Positions 1 to 10,714 of a DNA stretch of 64,000 nt are shown here, one piece after another. This DNA is from Hymenopus coronatus (Eukaryota > Arthropoda > Insecta > Mantodea > Hymenopodidae): NCBI GenBank assembly GCA_030762935.1, contig CM060899.1, forward strand, positions 15,173,001 to 15,237,000. Direction: 5' to 3'. The notes beneath the pieces were generated by a model. That model did not search any database, was not told where the DNA came from, and saw nothing but the letters and a program-made list of their open reading frames with translations. A program made the translations under genes and the position numbers. Each line of letters starts with the position of its first letter. The first letter of the stretch is position 1.

Positions 1-1198
1 AGAACCATGTAGTAACAGTAGAGTCGTAAGGGTTGTCGGCGACTCAGAGAGGCATGAGTTTACAGCTGGAAGGAAAACAAATGGCGGCAAACGAAGATAC
101 ACAAAGTTAAGGTGGACGCTTTTTGAGCCTGCTATAGTATAGCCCGCCTCATCGTCAGTACCCGCGAATGTTTGGTAACTTGAAGTTTCCCTACGTTCGT
201 AGAACGAGAACGGGACTTTGATGCTTCATCACCGGCCTTCAGTTTTTTTGTGACTGCGCTCCTGAGAGGCAGTGGCAGGTGGTGTCGGTTGAACTCAGGG
301 CTTTCGAACAGATTCTGGTGAAATGGCACCTGAGGCAGTGGACCCTATAGATGTTGAAGCCTGCAAAGTCGGTGTGGACGGCAACTGGTCGGTTTGAGCA
401 CCACGCGTCGGAGACTGACATGGTTTGTAGTGTCACTGAGGTAACAGGAGTGCGGCGGTTCGCTGAGGTGTAGCCTAAGAGAGTCGCAGGTTGCAGCTGT
501 TGGAATCGACGACTGGCTTCCAGAGAGGTCAGGCGTTTCTTAACGCGCAACCCCTGGATGGCCTTTCCTTCGAGAAATCGCGGACACTGCCCGTAACTAG
601 AAGGATGGTCCCCTTTGCAATGGACGCAGGAAGGGTGTTGACCACAAGCAACTGCACCATGAGCAGGTTAGCGACAACGTTTACAAGTAGCGACGAAGGT
701 GCACCGACTTTGGGTGTGATCAAACTTCTGACTTCAGAAGCAACGCATAGGGTTTGGTACATACGGCCGCACAGCAGCGCGTTTATAACCACAGTGAAGT
801 GCCTCAGGCAAGGTGGTACCCTTGAATGTTAGGAACTCTGTCCGTAACGCTACCGACTGATCATCACGTTTACCTTGAAGACGGTACGTCTGGCATACGC
901 TCTGGTCGGAGGGATTGGAAATATTTTCTGAGTCTGAAAGACCGTCTAAACAAGAGGTGGTCACCACGACCCTACAGGTGTTCAAAGATTTGTGCGGGAC
1001 CACCGTTATTGGGTAGGAACACAATAGGACGGCCTTCAGGAGTGTCTTGGACTGGTCTTCGGTCTTGGTTTCCACTAACAGGGCACCGTCTCTGGTCCTG
1101 GTAGCATTAATCACTTTGCCACAGATCCTGTCTATTTCTCGTTGAATGTAAAATCGGTTAATGTCTCTCATAGTCTTAGATTCACAAGCCATGGTCAT
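1..1198 (-). pseudogene. Family B I-type non-LTR retrotransposon ORF1 (gag-like), decayed copy B1
   Basis: Read on the minus strand, an open stretch from 1198 to 734 (154 codons) resembles the N-terminal half of ORF1 proteins of I/Jockey-type retrotransposons, which bind element RNA. Motifs include PHKSLNT, CLDGLSD and, at its end, RPYVPNPMRCF, which normally leads straight into the zinc knuckles. The knuckles follow in the same frame at about 735-530, but with a TGA in the first and a TAA between them, and one knuckle cysteine appears to be serine. A serine- and threonine-rich C-terminal part continues in frame down to about 239 and decays below that. The copy runs off the left edge of the window. 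The assignment to this class of ORF1 is by motif recognition. A homologous copy, B2, lies at 43.1-44.3 kb. Confidence 0.75.
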
Positions 1199-1961
1199 TA
1201 TCAGAAAGCGGTCAAATATAGAAGTTCTGCGCGGAGGGATCGTTATGAAAAAGGCCCCCCCCCGGAACCGTGGGCATCAGCCTGCCTTCCGGGGGAAAGA
1301 GAAAATGACACCAAAATACTTTCCGGCCTACCAGAGAGCCCCACCAGACCGATGTCAAAGAATACCTTAGAAGGAGTTACCCTCCAGCCACCACTGCTGG
1401 TCCATAGGGTAATCCCTTCACCATATACAACCTAGCTTTAAGCCCCTACCACAGGTATAACCAATTACCTGTGGTTCCCCACTTAAGCCATGCTGCGTAA
1501 TAACGCAGACATGGATTCAGGGGACTTGTGGTTGATTACACCAGATTTCCGTTAGAGGTAACACTACTGGTCCGTGATTCTAACCCAACGAAACGATAAA
1601 AACGGACCGGGCCCCCAAGGAGGATGCGTGGATGTTCATAACAGCATGGACGGGCTCCGCAACTAAGGCTTACACATAGGGGCAGTAGGAAGATTTACTC
1701 AACCTTCACGCCTGAGACCTCCGAAGAGCACACATGTTGGAAGCCGCGCTGGAACCGTGGGACAGGAACCAGAATAAAGATACCTGTTGGTAAGGAGTTG
1801 ATAAATCGAAAGCTTTGAAATAAATGTATAAGAAATAAGCCTAGAAGAGGAAGAAGATGAGGCGAAATCACTCGCGATCACATGAGTCACAAACAACAAA
1901 GTCACATACACGTGCACACAAACACAACACGTGGCTCAGTTGGTGGTGATGGGAAGGATGA
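1199..1961 (-). other. Probable 5' leader of copy B1 and unassigned flank
   Basis: This stretch is GC-rich up to about 1700 and lies immediately upstream (minus strand) of the B1 ORF1, so it is probably the element's 5' untranslated leader. It contains a C homopolymer near 1255. From about 1700 to 1961 I recognise nothing. No gene is supported. Confidence 0.4.
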
Positions 1962-2022
1962 TATGGTGGTGAGTGGCTTGGGAAGCCCCGGGTGTGCAAA
2001 ACCCATACCTACCGTAGTAGGC
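1962..2022 (-). mobile_element. 5' terminal fragment of a family A element
   Basis: About 60 bp match the extreme 5' leader seen at 8874-8945, 15465-15512, 27680-27722 and 34240-34282, including the stretch around CCCGGGTG and the TAGTAGGCCCC boundary. Only this tip remains. It abuts the 3'-truncated copy A1, which marks a recombination or truncation point near 2023. Confidence 0.6.
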
Positions 2023-2029
2023 CCCTGGT

Positions 2030-3591
2030 GGGTGCGTCTTGGAGTGGCAGCAGACTCCTCCTGCTCCATTTCCTCCACGGGGGAAGACCCCTTTCCAATA
2101 GAACATTTCTACTAATCGGCGAAGATGATCGCCGCTGATCTCAACTTCCCCCAGAATATTCCTCAGATGAGGATCTCCGTGGAGAGTGGCATGGACTTTG
2201 CTTTACTTTGGATGATTTGGGATCGGGCTTAACACCATCTTTCAGAAAGTCTTGTCTAACACAACTGGTCCTGAATTGTTTCGCAGGTACAGAACACGGC
2301 ACAGGTTTACCAGTCTTACTGTCAGATGTCCAAGGTTTAGACACGGCTGCTGTACTGCACTGTATACTGGCGGATTTGGCTGATGTTGATGCCGAGTTTG
2401 TAGATGTAGAGGAAGGCTTTGGATTATCAAAGCATTAGCTCTGGCTAAAAGCAACTTTTCCGCAATAATTACCCCGTTTATACCGCCGGTTTGTGTTGCA
2501 ATATCCCTATATGGTACAGACTTAGTGACTACAGAAATAAAGGTACCGACTTCGGGACAGAGGGTTGGCGGAGTCGCATGAGCGTACGGGTTTCCGAGGA
2601 CACCATCTCTTTAAAAAATATATATAAATGGAGTTTTACTTATGGACGCCCTTTAACTGCTGTGGTCCTTAGCGTGCCATTCTATCCTGGGCGTGAAAGA
2701 CTCAGAGCCCTCCCTGTCTATCAGGCTTGAGGTTCTTTTACGTGCCGTAAATCTACGACACGGGACCAACGACTTTACTTCCCTTCCGAAGGAAGCCATA
2801 CTAGGGATGTTTACGCCCGAAAAAATTCATCGTCCTGCGTGGGGTTTGAATTCGCGACCATCTCTTTCACCCTTCTCCTCTGCAAAAGAGGGGCATTCTC
2901 GGGGACTTGATGAATGTTTGTCGTCACAATTCACGAACGATGGAGGTGAAGTACAAACATTATCGTCGGAGATGTCGTGACAGTTGGCGCAGGTAGATTC
3001 GACGTTGCAAAAATCACACGTGTGGCCATAACACTGACACTTATAAAACCGAAGCGGGTTTAGTATATAAGGCCTAACCTCGATGGCCTCATACCGTGTC
3101 TGTATATTTTGAGAAAGATCTATCCGATGAAAAGTATGGCACAGGGTACGGGTAGGCATGAATTCTCCATTTACCTTACGCTGAGCCCGATAGACAGATC
3201 TGACGCCTTGGTTCTACATATTATTTTGGATCTCCTCAGTGCTTAGACCATCAAGAGCGCGGGTGGTTATCTCACCGCGTGAGGAGTTAAGCGTCGTGTT
3301 ATGTGCTTCGATCTTCACGGGGTGGCTTGCAGACATTTTAGCCTTCATCAATTTGCCAACCTGGGATGCGGATATTGCCTCGACCAGCAGCGTGCCGTTA
3401 CGGGCTCTAATAGACGACTTAACGAGACCAGCTATTCCATATAGATCCGTTTGAATTACAAAAGGGCTAACTATAGACAACTTTCTCCCTTCCCCCGTCC
3501 TATAAACAACCAAGTAGCGAGGCCCAAAAAATTTCGACCTCTCCTTTTCCAAATTCACGACTATGATTAAGCGGATTTTATTTGGAGTCAT
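2030..3591 (-). pseudogene. Family A ORF1 (gag-like), copy A1
   Basis: The likely start ATG is at 3591 on the minus strand, just downstream of the conserved leader and at the place where other copies start. The first open stretch (3591-3214) has the GPRYLVVYRTGEGR core and the TTRALDGLSTEE motif of the N-terminal ORF1 domain. A second (3159-2827) shows three zinc-knuckle-like units, approximately FYKCQCYGH...C, CANCHDISDDNVC and CVNCDDKHSSSPREC. Such knuckles bind nucleic acid in the retrotransposon RNP. The C-terminal basic, serine-rich part (2454-2141, RRSSSEE) also occurs in copies P1, A4 and A5. The frame is broken at about 3210 and 2830. ORF2 is missing because the copy is truncated at about 2030. 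Confidence 0.75.
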
Positions 3592-3996
3592 AAAGATATA
3601 GAAAAAAAAATTCATTCCCCAGTGCTCCCCACCCACCAGGAGATCAATATAGGGTCACCCCACTGGGGACATAGCGGGCGCACCTTCCCACTCTCCCTGG
3701 AGTTTGGTATAATACCTTGTTCTGCCCTATTGACTAGGGTTGGGTTAGTCCCTAGCCTCCCGTCTAGGCGAAGCAAAAACCAAACTAGTGTATTAGGTTG
3801 TGCACCCTCCCCAGTTATTGAAAAAACAGAATCCCAGGCTCAGGTATGCAACCCTCAACCAATCATGGTATTCCTTTCCACCGACATGATCTCCATGCAC
3901 CGTCTACATGTGGGTGGGCATTTTGACTATTGACTCTCTCATCAATCATAGGTTACCTACTGAGGGAGTCAAGGTTGGCTCGGGAATTGAAACTCC
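3592..3996 (-). mobile_element. Family A 5' leader, copy A1
   Basis: This matches the other family A leaders, for example at 15060-15512, 27283-27722 and 33836-34282. Shared blocks are the stretch around CACCCACCA followed by GGGGTCACCCCACTGGGG, and CTAGCCTCCCGT. Elements of this group usually carry an internal promoter in the leader. That role is inferred from the family, not shown here. The leader stops abruptly at about 3996, where A2 ORF2 sequence begins. Confidence 0.7.
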
Positions 3997-4855
3997 TGGG
4001 GGAGCACATTGAGATATAGAGTTAATCACTATAGTAAAGTGTCACGCTCAGAACCGACCACTGTGGTACACCATTTTCTTGATTAAAAAGGTTAGGAAAA
4101 CCCGAGCCGACCGTGTACTTGGAAAACGTGGTCGCTCATAAACGCCTGAATAACCAGCGGTAGGCGTCCCAGAAGATTTCAGCCGAGAAGGGAACGTGAG
4201 AACCCTGCTCGCCAACGTGTGTCATAAACCTAATCCAGGTCAAAAAATATTCCAACCATTTGACAGTTCCTTAAAAATCTGTCCAAGATATGCGTTGACA
4301 GCGATACAAGATTTTCGACGAAAACCGCACTGGCTGTTGGTGAAATTTTGTGGATTACAAGCCACCATACCAAAGGCCCATTTATTAGGCGTTCCATTAC
4401 CTTGCAGACGCAACTGGTGAGGGAAATAGGACGGTGGCCGGAAGGAAGTTGAAGGTCGTTTCCAGGTTTCAAAACTGGAATGATGGCCTCCCGCCACTTC
4501 TCTGGAAAACTGGTGTCAATCCTGACACGATTATAGACCTGGCGTATGAAAGCCTTACCCTCAGAGAGAGGTGTTGCAACATTTCGACGCGGATGCCACC
4601 TCAACTGTGTGCAGAGTTTGGCGAAGATGAAAGTGCATGGTCTAGCTCCACCATGATGAAAAGGCGATTGTAGTCTTCAAAGTTACCAGAACGAAAGGGG
4701 AACACATGAGATTCCACCTCAGCCTGGACAGGCAGGAATTCAGGGGAATATTTCTCTCAGCTAGACACTTGAGCAAAAGCACCGCCAAGACTGTTAGCCA
4801 CGTCAAAAGGATTAACTACAGCGCCTGCCGCTGTTTTTAGACCAGCGATTGGAAT

Positions 4856-5100
4856 TTTTTTTGGTAGTGTTTAACGCCCGCTTTAACTACTAATGGCATC
4901 GCAGGCGGTGACACTGATGATACATGAATGATGATGGAGCACAGGTGGAATGCGATGGCGGGGGAAACCGGAGTACCCGGAGAAAACCCGCCCCAGCGCC
5001 GCTTTCTCCACCACAAATCTCACATGCGGTCGCTTGGGATCGAACCAAGGCCGTCTAGGTCAGAGGCTAGTGGTCTAACCACTCGGCCACGGCGCGGCCC
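4856..5100 (-). mobile_element. tRNA-derived SINE (copy S1), full length
   Basis: On the minus strand the element starts with a tRNA-like head (A box near TGGCCGAGTGG, B box GGTTCGATCCC) resembling a class II Ser/Leu tRNA. A body of about 170 bp and an A-rich tail at 4856-4862 follow. The flanks repeat GATTGGAAT (4847-4855) and GATTGGCAT (5101-5109), a TSD with one mismatch. It inserted into A2 ORF2, so it is younger than A2. Confidence 0.9.
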
Positions 5101-5704
5101 GATTGGCATTTGTCTCCATTTTCCGGCCACACGCCGTAACTTATCCGACAAGACAGAGGAAGGTGTATGTTGGCTAAGAGATGTTACAAATTTACTTTAG
5201 GATGCTTTTTTGCTATCCTTAATAATTTGGCTAGATTTGGCACGCATCTTTTTATATTCTATCAGATTGTCTAGTGTTGGGCGACGTTGGAACATCCTGA
5301 GAGCTCGCCGGAGAGCACCAATAGCACTCTGGCAGTCATTTGTCCACCTGGGGATAGAAAAGCAACGGGTTTGTCCAGTTGACTGCGGAATAGAAAGCTC
5401 CGAAGCAGAAAGAATGGTCTCTGTGAGGTGTTCTACTAAGAAGCTCACAAAGTCGTACTCTCTGTCATTAAAAACGGCTAGGTTGGAATAAAGGTTCCAG
5501 TTGACTCTGTCCAAGCGCCATCTCGGCAAACGCGTGAAACATATATCTTGGGCTAAGAGATTAATAAGGATTGAAAATTGGTCGCTAGAATGCTAATTAG
5601 AGGCAGCATTCCATTGTAAAACTGTCAATGTAGAGAACAAACCGCTATATCCAGATGCGAACATTGTTGAATGCATCAAAAAGGAATTTAGTCTCTCCAG
5701 TGTT

Positions 5705-5706
<2 letters not shown>

Positions 5707-5772
<66 letters not shown>
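5707..5772. repeat. (GA)n microsatellite inside A2 ORF2
   Basis: About 66 bp of nearly pure GA/CT repeat. It sits where the intact endonuclease of copy P1 has the short run CTATCTCTCC (near 11183), so it appears to have grown from a coding CT run. Confidence 0.95.
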
Positions 5773-5775
<3 letters not shown>

Positions 5776-6189
5776 GATTAGCTTCAAAGAAATCGGTGAG
5801 TATGCTACCTCTCTCATAATCTCGAGGCCCAAAGTGGTGGTCGGCATTGATGTTCCCCACCAACAACAATGGTGTTGGTAACTGGGAAACGAAGTCTTCT
5901 GACTCAGTGCGCGAGAGATTATTAGAGGGAGGCAGATAAATACTATAAATGGTAAATCGCGCAGATGGCAGCGTAATCCTTACAGCAACTGACTATTAGT
6001 CTGACTGTAAGGAGACGGAATCAGCATAAATGTCATATGTGATGAGGACAACGGAGCACCCCTGTAGTGGAATACCTTCTGGCGGTGATAAAGCAAACCG
6101 TACAGAAGAGTAGTGCTAGAAGGTAACATTGGCTTACTAGAGGTTGGTGCGCGGAGAGTAATAGCTGAATTTCTGCTCGTCGTGGTCGA

Positions 6190-6960
6190 AGTTACTATCG
6201 ATAAATTGCTATTATCGCAGTAAAAATTGCGGCAAGGTCATAACTTAATTTAGTTCTGATTTCTTAGTCTGAAAATTACGTTTATGTAACAGAAGGCTGT
6301 ACTATATATTACATTGATTAAAACTTTAGTAGAATGTGTGATAATCATGCATATTGCAATAATTACCAATGCATTCTGAGTCCGCGGAACACACACCCTA
6401 TTCTCACAGTTCTCGAATCATAAGCACATAATTTGATAGTATTTATTACTCACAATAGCTGCTAATGGGCAAATTAGCAAGAGATTACTAATACACCCGA
6501 GTAGGTTGCCAGTTTAGTCTGCGAACTGCCTTTATCCAAGCCGATTTGGAAATCTAAAATCTAACAAAAAATACCGAATCGTTCTGTTGATAATGTACAA
6601 CATATTTCACTCAGTATACGACTTTAAACTACTTAAATAAGTACACTAACTTGTGCATTGCAATATTTTATTAAGTATACTATTGAAAAATCACGTAAAT
6701 AAGAATACTAACCTATGTATTGAAACACATTTCCCTTGCTTCTGCTATTTGAGTAATTACAACCAAACACCACATGCATATTGTTCATTATACCGGCTTA
6801 ATGCTTACAGTCTAAATTTACTGCTCAATTGAACATTTAACACAACAAAATCTTATTTAACCTGTGCAAGGAGTGCTCATCTCAAAAGTCTATTAACTAG
6901 CCATGGCGGCCGCGTGAATATCCTGCTTCACCAACCACAATGCATCTCTCTCTGTCTCTG
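6190..6960 (+). repeat. Dispersed repeat R1, copy 1 (direct match to 54,180-55,005)
   Basis: Several blocks match in the same order in both places: GGCAAGGTCATA.CTTAATTT, GCATTCTGAGTCC followed by TATTCTCACAGTTCT, GATAGCTGCTAA (AATAGCTGCTAA here), CTAAATTTACTGCT and CACAAAATCTTATTT. No coding frame or terminal inverted repeat was recognised. The family is unidentified. Confidence 0.7.
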
Positions 6961-6985
6961 TCTCTCTCTCCCTCTCTTTCTGCCG
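6943..6985. repeat. (TC)n-rich simple repeat
   Basis: A short degenerate run of TCTCTC with GTCTC and CCTCTC interruptions, at the right edge of repeat R1. From here to about 7430 the sequence is AT-rich with nothing recognisable. Confidence 0.8.
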
Positions 6986-7429
6986 CTCGCTAGGGTGCCA
7001 AAAGTTATATTTCCATAATGTTTCAGGTGTTATATATGAGAAACACAAGTGCCAAAAGCAAAAAGTATATGTTATGAAATCAGAATTAAAGATATAATAT
7101 ATAAGTGAATGAGTGTTATTGGTACGACCAAAATGTTCATGACTATGTATCTTTTCTTTAATGATAGTACAGCGATGCTCAGTGGAATATAAATGTATAC
7201 ATAATGTATCACAAGCAGTGAAATGACACTTTCACGCATTTTTCCTTCATATGTTGGAGGAAAGGGATCATTTTTATTGTTTCAAAACATTCTTAGCACA
7301 TTTTACTACAAAAATAAATATTTTGTCATTTTTCATTAGTTTTAATGCATTTCTTTAAAATACAGCAGCATATGACCTATTAATTCCAATTCTCCTCATT
7401 TTATGAAGCAATTAAATTTTGGGGGGAAT

Positions 7430-7800
7430 ACAAAGTGACCCTGTAATATGATTTTGTTTCAAAGTGGACTCGTCCAACTGTGGGAGGATTTGAGCAATGC
7501 AGTAAGCAATAGCTTTGGTATGCTACCTCTTAATGTCTAAGGATCTTGAAATCAAATTGTCAGTATGAAGCAAGAATTAAAGGACATACGGTAAGCTATT
7601 ACCTGCCACATGGCTACCTGCTATGCAGGAATTAAAGGACATGCAACAAGCAATTAATTGCCTTTCGCATGACTACCTGCTATTGTATAAGGACTTTGCA
7701 AACTTTTTGTCATCATGAAGGAGGAATTAAACGGCATGCAGCAAGCAACTGTTTGTTGTTTGGCTACCTACTGTTATCTAAAAGTTTTGCAAACAGATCC
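7430..7800. repeat. Degenerate tandem repeat, unit about 90 bp
   Basis: Variants of GAATTAAAGGACAT, GCAACAAGCAA and TGGCTACCTGCT recur three to four times in the same order. No open frame runs through it. It lies just upstream of the hAT relic and could be that element's subterminal region or host DNA. Confidence 0.6.
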
Positions 7801-7892
7801 TGCAGCAGCTTAGCTATTATATTTCTTTACTTTAGCCAGTTTTCATAGGCTGTTTGTGAGTGAAGTAAAGAGTAATCATACCAAGGGTATAA

Positions 7893-8379
7893 CTAACTAC
7901 TTTTGTGAAACTAAAGCAGTTTGTATCCGAATATGGACATATTGTATTTTCAAGTTGCGATAATATCCTATACTGCAAAATCTGTGACATTAAAAAAGCA
8001 GGAAAAAAGGGATTCACAATTGAACATGTCAACGGAAAATCACAAACGAGGGCTAGAAGCACACAGGAAAAGAGAAACACCACCTATGCTGCTACAACAG
8101 TGACACGCAAATTCAGGGAATTGACAATTTTATGAAAATCTGTGTCAAACCTTGTTTTAGCACACATACTATTCAGTAAGTTGAACAATGATGCTTTCCG
8201 CAACTTTCTGGAGAAATATACTGGAAACTTTGTGCCAGATGAGTTCACAATAACAAAGAATTACCTTAAACAATGTTATGATAAGACTATGGATGAAATC
8301 AAAATGAAACCGGAAGGCAAACACATGTGGGTGTCAATGGCTGAGACTACAGACCCTATGTTGTGAATGTAACTGTAGG
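7893..8379 (+). pseudogene. hAT-type transposase relic, N-terminal part (BED-like finger, CGGBP1-like)
   Basis: Two open stretches (7905-8135 and 8142-8366, in different frames) encode a BED-like region (KLKQFVSEYGHIVFSS, then YCKICDIKKAGKKG) and a segment with KLNNDAFRNFLEKYTGNFVPDE, a tyrosine- and aspartate-bearing stretch, and HMWVSMAETTD. This pattern is typical of BED-containing hAT transposases and the CGGBP1-like proteins derived from them. The frame shifts at about 8135. The coding sense continues to NVTVGVL at 8360-8387, where a family A block interrupts it, and resumes at 15,514. It is a dead copy. Confidence 0.7.
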
Positions 8380-8387
8380 TGTTTTGA

Positions 8388-8870
8388 TGATGATGATTAT
8401 TATTGTGGTTTAAAGGCGTTCCACTTCTAGGTTATCCGCGCCCATAGAAAACTAAAAGAGACACGATCTCATATTTAAAATGGGGTTAAAATCAGCAAAG
8501 AATAAAATGCGAGCTAAAACTAGACATAAAGAAACGGTAAAATTATCTATTGCAAAAACTTTTAAAAACCCATGAAGAATGTGAAACAGTGAGCCTGAAA
8601 GTGCAATAAACTTAAAAAGGAATAAAAGTAGGTTAAACTAAAAGCGTAAGAGCAGCATAAAATAGTAAAACCAAATAGATCCTGACCGTAAAAGTAATTG
8701 CTGATAAAAATTTAAAAATCTTTTAGCCTCACTGGAGACACCGCCAAGAACTTCCACGAGGGAGGCCGGCCCTTGAACAGTTGTGCGAACAGCTATTAGA
8801 GCAGCACAAATGCCACCGTCAGTGCTGCTCCACAGAGAAGACAGACGGGTCAGGGTCCATATTAACCTCC
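8388..8870 (-). mobile_element. Family A 3' region (RNase H end plus 3' UTR) of the outer minus copy
   Basis: It matches 22,145-22,600 and 28,620-29,050, including the block GATAAAAATTTAAAAATC near 8700 that precedes the RNase H C-terminal sequence. A short A-rich 3' UTR ends in an ATC-like repeat tail at 8385-8400. Confidence 0.7.
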
Positions 8871-8873
8871 CCC

Positions 8874-9305
8874 CCAGAGGTCTGCTACGGTAGGTACGGG
8901 TTCTGCGCACCCGGGGTCCCGAGCCAACCTCTGTGGGCAACATCAGATTGGTGAGGGAGGCAGTAGGTTAAAATGCCCGACCACGTGTAGGCCGTGCGTG
9001 GGGACACGTGTCGGTGGAAGGGACTATCCTGGGTGGCTGAGGGTTGCGTACCTGATCGTGGGCTTCTGACTTTCAGTTACTGGGGAGGGTGCGCAACCTA
9101 ATACACCATTTTGGTTTCTGCTTCGCCTAAACGGGAGGCTTGGGACTAACCCACCTCTAGTGAATCGGCCAGGATTAGGTATAATACCGAACTCCATGGT
9201 GAGTTGGACGGCGTGCCTGCTCTATCCCCTGTGCAGCCCTGTCACCCCTCTGGGCTCCGTGGTGGGTGGGGGAGCGCTAAGGAATGAATTTATTTTGCTT
9301 TTTTC
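8874..9305 (+). mobile_element. Family A 5' leader, plus-strand copy P1
   Basis: Reverse complement of the leaders at 15,060-15,512 and 33,836-34,282, complete from the TACGGTAGGTACGGG tip to the TGGGGGAGCGCTAAGGAATGAA block just before the ORF1 ATG at 9306. It is the best anchor for the element's 5' end. Confidence 0.75.
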
Positions 9306-10690
9306 ATGGCAAAAAAAAAAAAAAACCTTCAATAGTAACGTGTCTGGAAAAGAAGTAGTTGAGTACAGTGGACCTCGCTACTTGGTTATCAATAGAATAG
9401 AAGAAGGGAGGATATTTACCTCGGTTAACCCTTTTGCTTTTAAAAAGGTTTTAAACAAAATTGCTGGTCCGGTGAAATCTTGTATTGGAGCCTAAAATGG
9501 AACTCTCATGTCCGCATCTCAGACAGAGAAGATACTTGGAGTAAAACTTTTAGGAAGCTATCCCATTAACGTCGAAAAGCATAAGAGCTTGAACTCCACG
9601 CGAACTTTGGACGGTTTGTCCAACTAGGAACTTCAAGAAGACCAAGCAGACCAAGGTGTAATATCTATTTAGAGGGTTCAGAGGAAAGTTAATGGTGAGT
9701 TCATGCCAACCCATACCCTGTTCCTTACCTTTGATCGGGTAGATCTTCCCCAAAGGATTAGGGCAGGGTACGAAGCCATTGAGGTTAAGCCCTAAATACC
9801 CAACTCACTCAGATGTTTAAATGCCAGCAGTTTGGGCATTCCAGTGACCTTTGTACAGGTAGTTCTACCTGTGCTATCTGTGGAGCCGCATCGCACGATG
9901 GAAGTTGTGTAAATTGCAGCGGGGAACATTCATCTAGCTCCCGCAATTGCCCCCGTTTCACAGAGGAGAGAGTGATCTAGGAGATACGGATGAGGGAGAA
10001 GGTGTCGGTCTACGCCAACCCTCTGTCCCGCGCTCTGGTACCTATAGCTCGGTTGCAGCTAAACTGGTACCGAGGCGGGAAATTGCAACTGAAACTTGCA
10101 GTATAAACGGGACTACAATTTCTGACAGAGATATCCCGACCACTGGACTGGGGCCACTATTGCAGAGAGGATTATCGTTGCCAATCCAATAACGAAGCAC
10201 ACAACATGTAGATCGGCTGCTGCACCCACAATATGTACCATCGTAAACAGCTCTCCCGCACCACCGTCTACCTCGAGCAATAACACCGCTACACCTGTAG
10301 GCTATTCTGCACCCGTAAGGACCTATATGACCAGCTGTTTGCGAACCGACTTCCTGAAGCACAATGCGAAGTTCTGTCCTAAAGTATCTACGGGAAGGAA
10401 AAGTTCACCTAATTCTCCATGCAGATCCTCTTCTAAAGAATCTTCTGGGAGGAGTAGCGATCAGCGACGACCATCTTCGCGGATCACCACCTCTAATCGG
10501 TTCGAGGTTCTATAACCGAAATTCTATATTGGACAGGGGTCCTCCCAGGTGAAGGAGATGGAGCAGGCTGCAAGAAGGCTAGTGCGTAAGCGGCAGGATC
10601 GTGCTCCTGAAAAAAGTGTAAGTCTGACTGCCAAGAAAAACAAACTTAACCGACCAGCACAGCCGAACATGCAGAAACGCCTTTCCATTT
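9306..10690 (+). pseudogene. Family A ORF1 (gag-like), copy P1
   Basis: The ATG at 9306 lies directly after the leader and is followed by an A homopolymer. GPRYLVINRIEEGR and the following VNPFAFKK match the ORF1 N-terminal domain. Degraded knuckle-coding sequence follows at about 9790-9960 (C-rich, ending AREFARFTEE-like). The C-terminal serine-rich basic part is visible at 10,327-10,515 (RSSSKESSGRSSDQRRPSS). Stops occur at about 9490 and 9630. Some 1.4 kb fits the size of ORF1 in the other copies. Confidence 0.7.
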
Positions 10691-10714
10691 AAAACTTATC
10701 CTATACCAATCACA

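Larger units (their letters stand above)
3997..6135 (-). pseudogene. Family A ORF2 (endonuclease and reverse transcriptase), copy A2, 3' truncated
   Basis: Minus-strand reading gives an APE-type endonuclease part (about 6135-5200), including LLVGNINADHHFG (the GDxNxHxxxG motif with the aspartate lost) and the post-endonuclease segment LPRWRLDRVNWNLYSNLAVF. Reverse transcriptase motifs follow: KWREAIIPVLKPG, HRPISLTSCVCKVMERLI and GIFFDLD (4604-4230). Sequence continues to about 3997, short of the YxDD box. A SINE (4856-5100) and a GA/CT microsatellite (5707-5772) interrupt it. Frames are broken repeatedly, so no enzyme is expected. ORF1 and the leader are absent upstream. Confidence 0.8.

Noticed and set aside
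5645..5869. 74-codon minus frame with a long Leu-Ser run
   Set aside because: The run is the translated (GA)n microsatellite inside the decayed A2 endonuclease, not a protein feature.
7832..8083. 83-codon minus frame with a leader-like start (MVFLFSCVLLALVC)
   Set aside because: It overlaps the better supported hAT transposase sense on the plus strand.
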